From contig JBBBDQ010000750.1 in assembly GCA_037127315.1 (NCBI GenBank), forward strand, positions 1,734,501 to 1,798,500: a DNA stretch of 64,000 bases, read 5' to 3'. The notes under the pieces are model-generated. The model searched no databases. It was not told the origin of the DNA and saw only the letters and a list, made by a program, of their open reading frames with translations. Below are positions 31,746-42,366 of the stretch, piece by piece. Both the position numbers and the translations under genes were made by a program. Every line of letters begins with the position of its first letter. The first letter of the stretch is position 1. Source of the DNA: Ascarosepion bandense (taxonomy: Eukaryota; Mollusca; Cephalopoda; Sepiida; Sepiidae).

Positions 31746-32569
31746 CTAGATTTAAAATTCAAATGCTAAGCACTGACTCATTGATTTTCTTAGAAATTAA
31801 AAAAGACTCGAATTTACAAAGTTTATTTAACACACACACAAAAGTGAATCCAAAACAAAATGAAATTTAATACTCTGATGCGAAATGTTTTTCATCCAAT
31901 GGAAAAGCCAGAATCACATCCAGGAGTGAACTCCCAAATGACCTTTTCGAGCCCTACAAAAGAAATAAAAGACGGGGCAAGTTCGCCTGTCGCTAGAGAG
32001 AAAACGACTACCGTATTAGCACGTCCCTTGACACATGTCAAGCGATCATTATTATCATCTCTATCTTTCTCTCTCACCTCATTTTCTCTTCATCGTTCAC
32101 CTGTCTGTCTCTTTTTATACTTGATAACCGCACGGAACCCTTTAAGACTGGGTGATTACTTCAAAGACACTCCTACCTACCTATAACGCTCATACATACA
32201 TACACACAATTTACTACAACGAACTCTTGATACCCTTAACTTCTTACTACTGTTTCTTACTGAATGTTTAACTTCTACCAATTCATGTTATTCTTTTCCA
32301 TTTCTATTTAAGCATACAAAAGGTATACTTTTATTCTTCCACAAATCCAATTTCTGATAACCTTCTGATGATAATTCTAAAAAAAACCTAAGTTGTGAGG
32401 ATTGTCGGCAATGTTTGTGAATTGGTCTTGTACAAGACACGGTTGACCGTCCCTTTAGCTACAGTGGAAACCCCTCCTACCACACAAGTACTGTAGAAAA
32501 AAGAAATGCTCAGCTTTCGGTAAAACATGCTTAATCTGCAAAAAAAAAAGATCACTTTTATAAGGTATG

Positions 32570-32750
32570 TAAACACAAAAAAAAAATTTGAAGAAATTAA
32601 AAACACCCTAATTGTTACAGAAAAGGCAGAAATATTCACCGTAAATACACCGACGAAAACCAGGGAAAGAGTAAAAATAAATGGGAAATATTTTCAGATG
32701 CAGGTAGATGCCGACAGTGACGTTACGCTAATTCCAATGAATTTTTGACA
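32570..32750 (+). pseudogene. Gypsy aspartic protease fragment
   Basis: ORF ending QMQVDADSDVTLIPMNF. The position equivalent to the protease active-site triad (Asp-Thr/Ser-Gly) reads Asp-Ala-Asp, so the catalytic loop is altered. Upstream lies a short lysine-rich linker. Dead copy. Confidence 0.65.
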
Positions 32751-33144
32751 GCACATGGGAAAGCATGTTCGAAAGAAACATTCAAAACAACGAATCGTTT
32801 CGAAACCATCCCCATAATATTGGTAGAATGTACGAAAGACCCCAAATTGCTAGAAATAGACGTGTTAAGAGTCAACAGATCTAAATTAATTCGATGGAAT
32901 CTGACGATCAAAAATACGAATTATTAAAGGATTATATAGCGAGCATTTGCTTGATCGAGAATCCTCATCCCAGATATATCGAATCAAGTAAACTGCCGAT
33001 ACATAATTTACCCGTAGTAATGGCAAAGTTAAGAAGAATGATTCAGTAGGGCATTTTGGAAAAGATCACTAATGGCGGAGCGATTAGGCCGACAGAGACA
33101 TTAGCGTATGCAGTGATTACAATATTTGAGTAAATCATCAGAGA

Positions 33145-33605
33145 TGTTCGCATTCATTTCCTCTACTACAGCTTCTGCTCCAATAATCTTATCTCACTGG
33201 TGCCCCCTATGCATGAATTTACTCGAGCTACTAGAGTAGCAACTTTTACAGTGAAACCGATAAAATTTAACTGCGATTTCTACTCTACCAGCTTCTTTTC
33301 TCGCACTTCCCGCCTGTGGAATTCCTTTCCGTATACTTGCTTCCCTGACAGTTACAATCTCCAAAAATTTAAATGTAAGGTCAATAGTCATCTCCTATTT
33401 CACTGACTCGCATTCTTTCTCTCAAGCTCTTTTCTTCATTCACTCCACCCCCTCCATCACACCAGTGATATCCTTCTTTTATCCTCTTCTTAATACCCCC
33501 TGTAGCCTGCTCCTCTTTCTCATCACTCTCCTCCTATGTAACCCCCTGCGCACTTATAGCAGTAAAACTGCCTTGTTTGAGGTGAAATGTTTAAAAAAAA
33601 AAAGT
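33145..33605 (+). mobile_element. Jockey/CR1-like LINE inserted in gypsy RT
   Basis: C-terminal LINE segment (IKFNCDFYSTSFFSRTSRLW, FKCKVNSHLLFH), then the 3' UTR cccctgcgcacttatagcag, and the end gaggtgaaatgtttaaaaaa with poly(A). Same sense as the host gypsy. Confidence 0.8.
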
Positions 33606-33752
33606 ATCGAAAGCACGAGTCATGAATTATCAAACATAAATTTTGCAAGAATTGACTTAAAATCAGCATATAACCAAATTGAAATAGATAACCAATTTAA
33701 GGAGGTTACTACAATAAATACACCGTTCGGATTATTAATATGGAACTCACCT

Positions 33753-34006
33753 CGCCAATGAGGATTGCTCACGGTCTGAGCTATCAGACCAGAGCAGTCA
33801 CTTTTTTTCACCTCTCTGTGTCCGAGTAGAGAGGTACCCAAGCAAGGCTCCGCCGAAGAGTAGAGTCCCGCTTGTGTTCATAAAACAAGAGTCCGACCAG
33901 CCTTAAGCTGTGTTTACGGGATATTTCTGGCCGAGCCTACGGGCTCGGAATCCCACATAAATCGACCTTGTGTTACACCTTCCTTAGTGAGATGGCGGCG
34001 AATGCC
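33753..34006. mobile_element. 254-bp insertion with 7-bp target duplication
   Basis: The gypsy RT sequence is cut by 254 bp flanked by perfect CTCACCT repeats (33746-33752 and 34007-34013). The insert has higher GC than its surroundings (for example gccgagcctacgggctcgga, itself a small inverted repeat), no poly(A), no clear A/B boxes and no obvious terminal inverted repeats. I do not recognise it. Confidence 0.65.
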
Positions 34007-34439
34007 CTCACCTACCGTTTGAAATTAAAACGGCAAGTCATATTATTCAGAAAGCTATCTCGAAGATCTTATTAGGAAAAGTAGAAAACATAATAATGTA
34101 TCAAGATGATATATGCGTGGGAACTCACACCAAGGACGAATTAAAGCTTAAAACAGAACAAGTTCTACGGAGATTAAATCAGGCAGGCACATGCAAGCTA
34201 GACTGAAAAAATATCTTATCAAGGATATCATATATCTAGAAAAGAAATACCCCTTAACAAGAGGTTAACAAACAAAATTGCGAATGTAGCGAAGCCCACG
34301 AACAAGAAAGAATTAGGATCTTTCTTAGAATTAATTAATTTCTACGGCAGATATTTTCTTAGATATAGAAAACTTATTGAACAATTTGCGAAAATACATA
34401 AAAAACGTAGAATTGAAATGGACGTAGAAGCAAAAATAC

Positions 34440-35230
34440 GTTGAAAAAAATAGAATTCACAAGGAGGCAGAAGAAAAAGAATGCTTTCAAAGCATTAAAA
34501 AAGGCTTTCACAAGTAAGCCGATAATAAAAGTTTTCGACCCGAGGAAAGATGTTATTTTAACGACTGACACAAATGAACATGCCATAGCGGCTGTTGTAT
34601 CACACGAGGGTCACCCGACCATGAACGTTTCACGAAAATTGTCGTCAGTAGAATATAAATATTCTACAGTATTTACATTATCAGGACTATTGTCCTCGTC
34701 TCTGTTGCAATTTATACAACGTTTCGGGCATTCTACGCTCCGGCCTTCCTTAGGTTCTTAAGGACACACGGCACAGTGAATAAAGACGTTGGTTAGTTCC
34801 TGACTTGACACTTAGAGTTGGAAGTTCAATACCAGGCTACAGCAGTGGTGAACAAGTAACTTGCAGAGTTAGAGGGAGCTAACTCATGACTTCCAATCGC
34901 GGCTTCACGCAAGGAATGACGATGGTATACCCCAGTGATTGTAATAAAGGGTTCGGTTCAAAATTCCTAGCACCTGAAGAAGGCCGGAGCGTACAACTGC
35001 TGAAATGTCGTGGAAATGGTAACAAAGATGAGGACAATTGTCCGAATAATGTAAATACTACATCATCTCTGAAATATAGACAAATAATAGTTATTCTAAT
35101 ATAGAAAAGGAAGCATTGGCCATAGTCTGGACTACGGAGAGAGCACAGAATCTCTTGTTGGGTAAAAGGTTCCTGTTAAAATCAGATCAGAAGCCCTTGG
35201 AATTTTTTTTTTTCAGTCCGTAAAAGGAGT
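34440..35230 (+). pseudogene. Gypsy RNase H, split by inverted-repeat insertion
   Basis: KALKKAFTSKPIIKVFDP, DVILTTDTNEHAIAAVVS and the SRKLSSVEYKYS end precede the insertion; IEKEALAIVWTTERAQNLLL and KSDQKPLEF follow it from 35095. The order and the EKEALAIV block are typical of gypsy RNase H. Frames are open but discontinuous. Confidence 0.75.
34666..35091. mobile_element. Inverted-repeat element inserted in gypsy RNase H
   Basis: Arms of about 85 bp (34669-34755 and 34975-35061) are reverse complements with some mismatch (gtccgaataatgtaaatact versus agtatttacattatcaggac). Flanked by TATTCT (34660-34665, 35092-35097). About 30 bp at the right end is unpaired. A short non-autonomous element. 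Confidence 0.6.
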
Positions 35231-35259
35231 TACCAAAAGTAACGTCATCAGACTTTTAA

Positions 35260-36020
35260 GGTCGACCATAAAAATTATGGCGTTTGATTTTGACATTATG
35301 TATAAAAGCACAATTCCTTATGAATGAAAACGGAGAGGAACGTAAAAATTCTGATGATATACTTATACAATGCGTGGAAATCTTAGTAGATTCATTCCCC
35401 AGCTGACCGGAAGTAATAAAGGTGAGAGATAAAAACGCTATCACTGTGAAACAAATTTTGAGAACTATATTTGCACAAAACTGTGTACCGAAGATCATTG
35501 ACAACGACAACGCACCGGAATTCTCCGATGAAAATTTAGTGTCTTGGTTAAAAAAAATAGGATGTCTACCATATAAAACGTGCGTTGTGGTGCAGTGGAT
35601 ATCGGCTCGGAATGACAAATCGAGGAGCCGAGTTCGAATTCCAGTTGAATTCTTTGCATTCACTTACGCGCAAATACCTTTGGAAAAGGTATTAATCCGT
35701 CACTTTTCCCCAGTTATGAATTAAATAACACGACAGATTGGGTTCTATAGCCTTGGCTGGCAACTAGTCTACCGCAGAGAGTAATGGTAACCTACTGCGG
35801 GATAATCTTCTTCCCAGTCAGCCATATCGCTTTCGAGACATGATCTCCCAAGTATGTATCATGTATTGCACTTAACTGACTGATCATATATAACGCCACC
35901 ATATCACCCACAATCGAATGGTATAGTGGAAAGGGTGCTTCAGACAGTAAAAATGGGACTAAACACGTTTTCACCTTGTAATGAGACATATCTCTTTAGG
36001 TTACTTTTAAGCTATTGAAC
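35260..36020 (+). pseudogene. Gypsy integrase, split by SINE
   Basis: FDFDIMYKSTIPYE marks the segment before integrase. DNDNAPEFSDENLVSWLKKI (second catalytic Asp block) lies at 35497-35556. The frame then breaks at a SINE and resumes at 35896 with PPYHPQSNGIVERV (third catalytic Glu) and LQTVKMGLNTF. The zinc-binding N-terminus and first Asp are missing or unrecognisable. Beyond it (36180-36420) is a charged C-terminal tail. Confidence 0.7.
35581..35884 (+). mobile_element. tRNA-derived SINE in gypsy integrase
   Basis: Full-length main-family SINE (ttgtggtgcagtggatatcg to cttaactgactga) between catataaaacg (35570-35580) and catatataacg (35885-35895), an 11-bp target duplication with one mismatch. 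Confidence 0.9.
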
Positions 36021-36554
36021 AATTCCTCTTGCGGACAGAAAACAAAGACCATCATCTTTAATGAGCAGGCAAATTAGAGCCACAATAACCATGTTGTTCG
36101 TCACAGCATACCTTAAACTATATTTTAATTTTACATAGATTAAAGATAGATAGATGAAAGTCTGGTACAAAAAAGGTTGCCGAGCCCGAAACATCAAGGT
36201 TCGTCTTACAAAAACAACAGAATACGGATATATTAAAAAAAAATGAGCAACCACTATTAACTCACGCTGGTCCATTTAGAACCAGGTTCGAGCCTGAAGA
36301 TATAGAAATGCGAAACGAAAAACAAGAGAAGACAGAGAATAAGGAAGCCAAAACAGAACATAACATGGAGGAAAGGGGAAATAAGTTATAAGATCCAGAA
36401 AAGAAAGACGAATCCAGAAGAGAAAGACGAATGGAGATGTTTGTCTAAAACATTAAAGATGACACCAGAAAAACAAGCAGAAGAGCGACGCAGACCATCC
36501 AGAATATTCAGAAGAAGCGATGGAGCAACTAAGGGAGTCAAACCCTCAGGTTCA

Positions 36555-36712
36555 GGGAGGTGCAGCGTCGTATGCAAATGAAATACACACACAAATAGTG
36601 CGAACCCCAGGCACTGTGCCAAAAGGAAAATCTCGTAGCTTTCTACGATATTTATACATTGCAACAGTCTTATTATAAATCTTCTCATATTTATTATTTA
36701 AACACGAACCTT
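36555..36712 (+). repeat. LTR remnant, 3' side
   Basis: gcaaatgaaatacacacaca, aatagtgcgaacc, and tctcgtagctttctacgata match the segment at 31010-31105. A SINE lies just downstream. Confidence 0.45.
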
Positions 36713-36724
36713 ACTTCTTATTCA

Positions 36725-37028
36725 TGGATGGGCGTTGTGGTCCAGTGGATATCGACGAGAAATCGGGGAGCCGAGTTCGAATTCCAGTTGAATTCATTGC
36801 ATTCACTTACGCGCAAATACCCTTGGGAAAGGTATTAATCCGTCTCTTCCTTCCAGTTATGGGTTAAATAACAGGACAGATTAGGGTTCTATAGCCTTGG
36901 CTGGCAACCAGTCTACCGCAGAAAGCCATGGCAACCTACTGCGGGATAATCTTCTCACCAGTCAGTCATGTCTCTTTCGAGACATGATCGCCCGAGCGTG
37001 TTTCACGTATGGCATTTAACTGAATGAC
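36725..37028 (+). mobile_element. tRNA-derived SINE (main family)
   Basis: gttgtggtccagtggatatc head, gagttcgaattcc, taggg body, tctctttcgagacatgatcg, and the end tcacgtatggcatttaactg. Close to the family consensus. Confidence 0.9.
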
Positions 37029-37920
37029 CTTACTTCTTATAAAAAGTACTCAACTTCTTGCAGCTTTTTTATTATTTAAAAATAAAGTTTTTAAAAATAA
37101 AGTTCGGTAATAGTTTTCCAGTGTATCAACCATGATCTTTTATTTATTTATTCATTATTTGGGTGTCGAGAGTAAAGTTTTGAGAAAAACCTCCGGTCGT
37201 GATGTATTGAGGCAGAATTTTACGGGTTTTTAAAGGAAGTTTTTATCATTTTATATTTTAATGAAAATTTTTTTTTCATATTGGTTCTTTGGTCCAGTGA
37301 CATCTCGCTGAGTTGAAGTTGTTGATATTTCGGTAATGACGTCCCCAGAGTCATAGTTTTTCGGGGCAGCATCAAAACAGTGATAATCAAGTCACGAAGT
37401 GAACGGGGGGAGTATGCAAAATCAATGGAAAAGCGTTTGGCTAAGCACACCGCTTAACACGAACGTCATGGAGGGCTGAGAAATCAAAGGTTTTCTGCCA
37501 GTATAAGTTTTGGATTATTCCCGTCCTTATTTTGCATATGCGTTTGTGTGAAGTGTATTTTTCCTCCAGACATTAGTTACTATATTCTTCAAATCATGCT
37601 AATTTCTGAAAGACATCAGAGGAATTTCATGAACTTGAAACATGCAGTAGTTGGTAGATGAAAATAATTTCTGGGAGAATCTGTCGAAATCAAACTTATT
37701 ATCAGTGCCTTGCATAATACGGAAAGACAGCCACTCTTTATTTCAAGTGAAGAACATTCAAGAAATTATATTTAGATTATAGTGAAAATTTTTTATCAAT
37801 TATTTCTACCCTTAATTCTTTCTCACAACCAGACTTGCTTTATTTTTTCAATAAAAAAGAAAATAAAATTTAATTTTCGATAATACTGTTACTGGACAAA
37901 TAAACTATATGTATGTATTT
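37029..37920. other. No gene recognised
   Basis: AT-rich sequence with no supported ORF. A short direct repeat (aaaataaagttttt) occurs at 37080-37100. Confidence 0.5.
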
Positions 37921-38190
37921 TTTTCTAAACATATACTGTTAAATATGAGACAATGAATGTCTATTATGTTTAATCATGAGCCGTTCTAAACGTCGTATTT
38001 TGGCTTTAATTTCAGTTGAAAATAAAGACAAAAATTCTCCAACATTTGGATAATTTTTTATTAAATGTTGGAGAATTTTTGTCTTTATTTTCAACTGAAA
38101 TTAAAGCCAAAATACGACGTTTAGAACGGCTCATGATAAAACATAATAGACATTCATTGTCTCTTATATTTAACAATATATGTTTACAAA
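37921..38190. repeat. Large palindrome, ~127-bp arms
   Basis: Left arm 37921-38047 and right arm 38063-38190 are reverse complements, nearly perfect in the inner ~70 bp, with a loop of about 15 bp. The right arm reads in the plus frame FLLNVGEFLSLFSTEIKAKI, RRLERLMIKHNRHSLSLIFN, NICLQNYLLPRYT, the Penelope-like N-terminal motif, so the palindrome is two head-to-head copies of that sequence. Confidence 0.9.
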
Positions 38191-38209
38191 ATTATTTGCT
38201 GCCTCGATA

Positions 38210-38213
<4 letters not shown>
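38063..38213 (+). pseudogene. Penelope-like N-terminal remnant
   Basis: See the palindrome. The frame ends LLPRYT then Y-I dipeptides from the (TA)n tract at 38214-38246, as at 11870. Confidence 0.45.

Positions 38214-38246
<33 letters not shown>
38214..38246. repeat. (TA)n microsatellite
   Basis: TA tract abutting the Penelope-like remnant. Confidence 0.95.
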
Positions 38247-38248
<2 letters not shown>

Positions 38249-38389
38249 CAGCACTGATGAGTGAGAGTATCGTAACGGTCTTTTCACGGGACTTCGAAGT
38301 CAGCATAAACCTGCTCAGTTAAAGTGACAAACTCGTTGTGCTTATATATGAATGTATATAGTAATATTGTTATTGCAAATATAATAAAA

Positions 38390-38465
38390 ACATTGCTTAC
38401 TGCAGCACAAAAAGCGTTGTGTTTCGGTACTATCTTATTAGCACCTCGTCAGGCAATTCTGATTA
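38390..38465 (-). ncRNA. Degenerate hammerhead-like motif
   Basis: Minus strand: CTGACGAG (about 38452-38445), a 5-bp stem II (ggtgc...gtacc) with a ~10-nt loop, CGAAAC, and a stem III cacaa...ttgtg. The next triplet is CT in place of the expected UH, so cleavage is doubtful. A short stem I (ttgc/gcag) is possible. Probably a decayed Penelope-type ribozyme. Confidence 0.4.
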
Positions 38466-38474
38466 GAATATGGA

Positions 38475-38476
<2 letters not shown>

Positions 38477-38560
<84 letters not shown>
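38477..38560. repeat. (CTAT)n-(TA)n microsatellite
   Basis: About 15 CTAT units followed by a TA tract. Confidence 0.95.
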
Positions 38561-38561
<1 letters not shown>

Positions 38562-38729
38562 AAGAGAGAGACAGAGAGCTAGAAAGACTCCATAGTTTAG
38601 TCGAAGTTTAATTTCGTTATTGTTCGAGAGTTTCCGTAACATTGTATGTTTAAATTTGTTGACATTATGATACACTTTCATAGCAAAGATAGTTATTTAC
38701 GTAGATTCGAAAAATTTCCCGTAGGTTGA

Positions 38730-39390
38730 GCTTTTATTCCGAGACGAGACTTCTTTCAGTTAGTGACTGTGCATAGCAACTTTCTAATAGTATGCAGGAC
38801 CTCTGGTAGTAATTGTTCCCAATTCTCTGCAGCTATCTTGTTATCAGCAGTTGCTAATTCAACAGTTTTGCATATTATTCAAGTATACTTTTCACAATGG
38901 CCATTGCCCTGAGGCTTATAGGGTGTTGTTCTACTTCTTGCTCTTATAGGAATCACCACACACAATCGGTCATACATTAAGCCCCTCTGTCCGAATGAAT
39001 ATATGCGAATAGCAAAGTGTTTTTATGACCATTGTAGAGGTTGTCGCGAAAAGAAACCGCGAATATTTGCCAATACTGTCAACATGCATTTGTTGCGAGT
39101 TTTTGATGAAAGCAGAACTTTATAATGCAACGCGATCTTTTCATAGGTTGCTTGGGTTTTCTGAAGGTTTTTGATTTTCGTCATGTGGACCATGCGTATA
39201 AAACCTGCAATCCCTTTATTTCGTCTTTGTTAGCAGACGTGCTACATACACAAGAAAGGGCGTCCACAGCTGCGTTTTCTTTGCCGCGGTGTCATGTTAT
39301 ATCGAATGAGTAACAAGAGACTTTCCTCCTCTACCTAGCTATCTGCTAATTTTTTATTTTACTGGTCGTTTTTGCGGTAACATGAATGCG
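38730..39390 (-). pseudogene. Gypsy RNase H end and integrase
   Basis: Minus strand: HITRHRGKENAAVDALSC (RNase H closing motif), a decayed middle, then TPYKPQGNGHCEKY with the third catalytic Glu of integrase, and NWEQLLPEVLHTIRKLL. Stops interrupt the frame. The region between lacks the first two Asp blocks. Confidence 0.65.
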
Positions 39391-39399
39391 ACTGATTTT

Positions 39400-39760
39400 T
39401 TTTTATCTGTATCATGGATCGAACATGTGAGCAATGATGACGTCTTGGAAATGATGGAAACAAAAAGGAAATTAATACTGAGCATCAGGAAGAGACAGCT
39501 GAAGTTCCTGGGACACGCAATGAGGAAGGAGGGCTTGGAAGAATCTGATACTAACAGGCCAGATAGCGGGAAAAACAGACAGGTGAAAGCAACGGATAAC
39601 ATATTTGAAGGACCTAATCAGGTGGATGACGGAACGAGGATTGCATGGTGTAACAGGAGAAGGCGTGCTCAGAGCCACCAGGGATAGGGAAAAATGGAAG
39701 GACATGATCGCCTACATCCTGAAGTGACAAGGTACATAGTAGAAGAATTAGTTTAAAGTG
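39400..39760 (+). mobile_element. RTE-like LINE, 3' fragment
   Basis: ISWIEHVSNDDVLEMMETKR, LILSIRKRQLKFLGHAMRKE, then 3' sequence gatcgcctacatcctgaagt and a short (GAA) tail (ending near 39750). Open from 39382 to 39687. It lies inside the minus-strand gypsy 2. Confidence 0.75.
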
Positions 39761-39890
39761 TTGCTCTATCAAATAATGCTTCCATTTTTCAGAGATTCAG
39801 AGATTCAGCAATAGTAAAGGCTTCTTTCTCTATTGCAGAATGCCTACATTTTGATATAAACAAGGTTCTGCAGAAAAAGGCTATGGACTT
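39760..39890 (-). pseudogene. Gypsy RNase H fragment
   Basis: Minus strand: HSAIEKEAFTIAESLNL, the conserved EKEA block, between two inserted LINEs. Confidence 0.6.
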
Positions 39891-39894
39891 TTTT

Positions 39895-40490
39895 TAAAAT
39901 CGTATCACCCCGAGCAAGGCGGTAATGCCACTGATGTGCAGGGGGCTGCATAAGAGTAAAAAGATTAAGGAGAAGAGAGTGAAGAGGAAGACGAACCAGT
40001 TGAAAAGGAGCAAGAGAAGGATTGGAATACAGGTGTGATGACAGTTGCAAAGGTGAAGAGAAGGAAAGGATATACGGGGTGGTAAGAGAACTAGAGTCAA
40101 GTGGTTAATAGATGAGTATTGACATTGCATTTAAATTCCTGGAGGTTGCAGCCGTCAGGAAAGCAAGAATATGGAAAGCGGGTTCCACAGGCGGGAAGTG
40201 CGAGATAAGAAGCTGCAGGGGTAGAATTGTCGTCTGCATTTGGTTAATCTAACTGTGAATGGGTGAGACCCAGTTGACAGTGTGGTAGCACGAGTAAACA
40301 CCTGTTGCAGAGGCACCAGTGACTTAAATTGGTTGGAGCAGAAGCCATGAAATTATTTATAGAACAGACAAAGGGAGGCCACATCTCGTCGGTGGGGAAG
40401 TGGCTGTAGTCGAGCCGCCAAGTCGGTACCTATCACATTCTCCTTTGGAGCCTGTCGAGAACACTGAGATGAACAGCAGGGGCGCCGGAC
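39895..40490 (-). mobile_element. Jockey/CR1-like LINE in gypsy 2
   Basis: The 3' end (gggtgatacgatttt on the minus strand) and UTR with cagcccctgcacatcagtgg, then the C-terminal segments in pieces, up to the gaacactgagatgaacagca block. Frame-broken. Confidence 0.7.
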
Positions 40491-40620
40491 CATATATGGC
40501 AGCTTCTCCGACTACCTTAAAGAGGCTGCTTTGGCACACTATACGACATCTGTCTCTACTACTAGAGGTAGTGTATAATCGGGCGTAGTAATGGCTGATT
40601 TCGCCATGCCCCTCTACTAT
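40491..40620. other. Unassigned, within gypsy 2
   Basis: Possibly gypsy sequence between RNase H and RT. No motif seen. Confidence 0.4.
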
Positions 40621-41400
40621 GGGAGATTACAGGTATTTTGATATAGTTGTTCGAGGGTGGATTTTTTTTCCTGAAAATGACAATATCCATTGAGCATAGT
40701 GTACGAACATTCCTAATGCACGGCGTACAACGAGTAAATCTTTTGGGATCAGTAGGCTGAGTAATGGACTCAAATATTCTGGATCGGGTTTGATATTATT
40801 TTTATTGACTATGTATCCAAGTAGTTTTACATTTTTACGCCTAAAATAATATTTGTCTTGGTTAAGCGTCAACTTGTAGCTTTTAACAGCTGCTATGAAT
40901 AATTTGAGATATGTTATGCTACACTCGATTTTTCCCGCAAATGGTTACATTATCGATATAAGCATAGATGCCTTGCAAGTTCTCTTTAGATATTATCTGG
41001 TCTGTCACCTATTGAAGGATAGGTACCTGGTTAGCTACGCCAAACGATGTTCTTTGAATCAATAGATTTTGTCGCTAGTCTCGAAGGCCGTATATGGCTT
41101 TTCATTTATAGCTATCAGATTATAGACACTTTTGAGGTCCCAAATACTAAATAGACAGTTTTGGGATTATTTTTTCCATGATCTCGTTTATTCTTGGCAG
41201 AAATAGGCATCTTGCAAAATAAACCGGTTTATCGTTTGAAAATAGTCAATTACTATTCGTTTCGTCTTTGTTCCCAGAAGACACTACGAAGGCTTGAGCT
41301 CTCCTCGGCGAATGACTTTGTTCGATTTTACTTTCAACATACGGTTTACAATCAACATACGGTTTACAATCGGGTGTAAGATTGATGAAACATGATGGAT
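40620..41400 (-). pseudogene. Gypsy reverse transcriptase
   Basis: Minus strand, across several frames: VIRRGELKPS, RIVIDYFQTINRFILQDAY, the WDLKSVYN block (first catalytic Asp), KPYTAFETSDKIYWFK, then YAYIDNVTICG where the usual catalytic DD pair reads DN, and LNQDKYYFRRKNVKLLGYIV. Multiple frameshifts. Inactive. Confidence 0.75.
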
Positions 41401-41640
41401 ACGGCGTTCTATATGGCCGCTAGGCCGCAGAAATTAAAGGGGGGTTTAGAGCCTCCGAAGGGTATTTCTACCAATAAATATTCACGCAATAAGTGAAATC
41501 CTTTATTAGTAGACATCTTATTCTTTGGTATAAAGTACCCTATTTTTAGCTCAAGCAAACTGTATCCCAGTATTTGTATAGAAAAAGATGAGGTAGCCAG
41601 CGCCGCTTTGTTTGAGCACGAATAGATTCCTTCATGAATT
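41400..41640 (-). pseudogene. Gypsy protease-RT linker region
   Basis: 80-codon minus-strand ORF ending VEIPFGGSKPPFNFCGLAA, a pattern found just upstream of RT in this gypsy type. The remaining sequence is not recognised. Confidence 0.45.
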
Positions 41641-41759
41641 TTCTTTCGCAATGCTTGAGTTAAGGAAGTTTTCTATGCTCTCGGTGACAATCAATGCTTT
41701 AAGCAGTTATTGGTTAATCGTTATCTTTATAATTGTAGTTGACAGACAGCCAAAAGTAT

Positions 41760-42366
41760 CCACTGGTCTGGGAAGTTTTCTAACAGAAGACGGAAAGTGC
41801 GACACAGAGATCCGAAGGCGAATTGGCATGGCAAAGGACGCATTCCAGAAGCTGAGTAAAGTATTAAGAGACAGGAAAATTTGGCTAAAATCAAAAATGA
41901 AAGTACTGGGTTGTTATGTGATGTCATTTCTTCAATATGACAGTGAATGCTGGACAATCTCATCGAAGATGAAGGAAAAACTTGAAGCAACTGAAATGTT
42001 GTTTTACAGAAATATGCTACGGATATCATGGATCGAGCATGTGAGCAATGATGAGGTTTTGGAAAGGATGAAAAGGAAAAAGAAATTAATACTGAGCATC
42101 AGGAAGAAACACCGAAAGTTCCTGGGACATGCAATGAGGAAGAAGGGCTTAGAGATTCTGATACCAACAGGCCAGGAGAAACGGAAAAATAGCGTGTAAC
42201 GTACTTGACTGGCCTGAGCGGGTAGATGACAGAACGGGGATTGCGTGGTGTACCAGGACAAGGCGTGCTAAGAGCCACCAGAAATAGAAACACATGGAAG
42301 GCCATGATCGTCTACGTCCTGAAAGGATAAAGCTCATAGAAGAAAACGAAGAAGAAGAAGAAGAAG
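41760..42366 (+). mobile_element. RTE-like LINE, longest C-terminal copy
   Basis: LTEDGKCDTEIRRRIGMAKD, the VLGCYVMSFLQYDSECWTIS block, LEATEMLFYRNMLRISWIEH, LILSIRKKHRKFLGHAMRKK, open 41612-42199. The 3' end gatcgtctacgtcctgaaag is followed by (GAA)n at 42345-42366. This copy contains only the thumb and C-terminal region. The RT core (including the YADD block) is absent. Confidence 0.8.

Larger units (their letters stand above)
32890..34240 (+). pseudogene. Gypsy reverse transcriptase, split by two insertions
   Basis: Piece 1 (32890-33140): LPVVMAKLRRMIQ, a stop, then GILEKITNGGA. Piece 2 (33606-33752): FARIDLKSAYNQIEI with the first catalytic Asp and INTPFGLL. Piece 3 (34014-34240): IKTASHIIQKAISKI and YQDD (catalytic pair), then a stop after LNQAGTCKLD. 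Insertions are a Jockey-like LINE and a 254-bp unknown with a 7-bp target duplication. Confidence 0.8.
31005..36712 (+). mobile_element. Ty3/gypsy retrotransposon 1, decayed and nested
   Basis: Plus-strand gag, PR, RT, RNase H and integrase occur in the Ty3/gypsy order over about 5.7 kb, between two similar segments read as LTR remnants. Coding is split by stops and by four insertions: a Jockey-like LINE (33145-33605), a 254-bp unknown (33753-34006), a 426-bp inverted-repeat element (34666-35091) and a SINE (35581-35884). The element is dead. The nesting gives a relative age order: gypsy first, then the others. Confidence 0.8.
38730..41640 (-). mobile_element. Ty3/gypsy retrotransposon 2, decayed and nested
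   Basis: Minus-strand order from high to low coordinates: a protease-RT linker near 41560-41400, RT (41400-40620), RNase H (39885-39760 and about 39390-39200), then integrase (about 39030-38730). It is interrupted by an RTE-like LINE (39400-39760) and a Jockey-like LINE (39895-40490). No LTRs were found. It differs in sequence type from gypsy 1. Confidence 0.7.

Noticed and set aside
38245..38325. A plus-strand CTGATGAG at 38254 as a third hammerhead
   Set aside because: No plausible stem II and no CGAAA in the right place (cgtaac instead).
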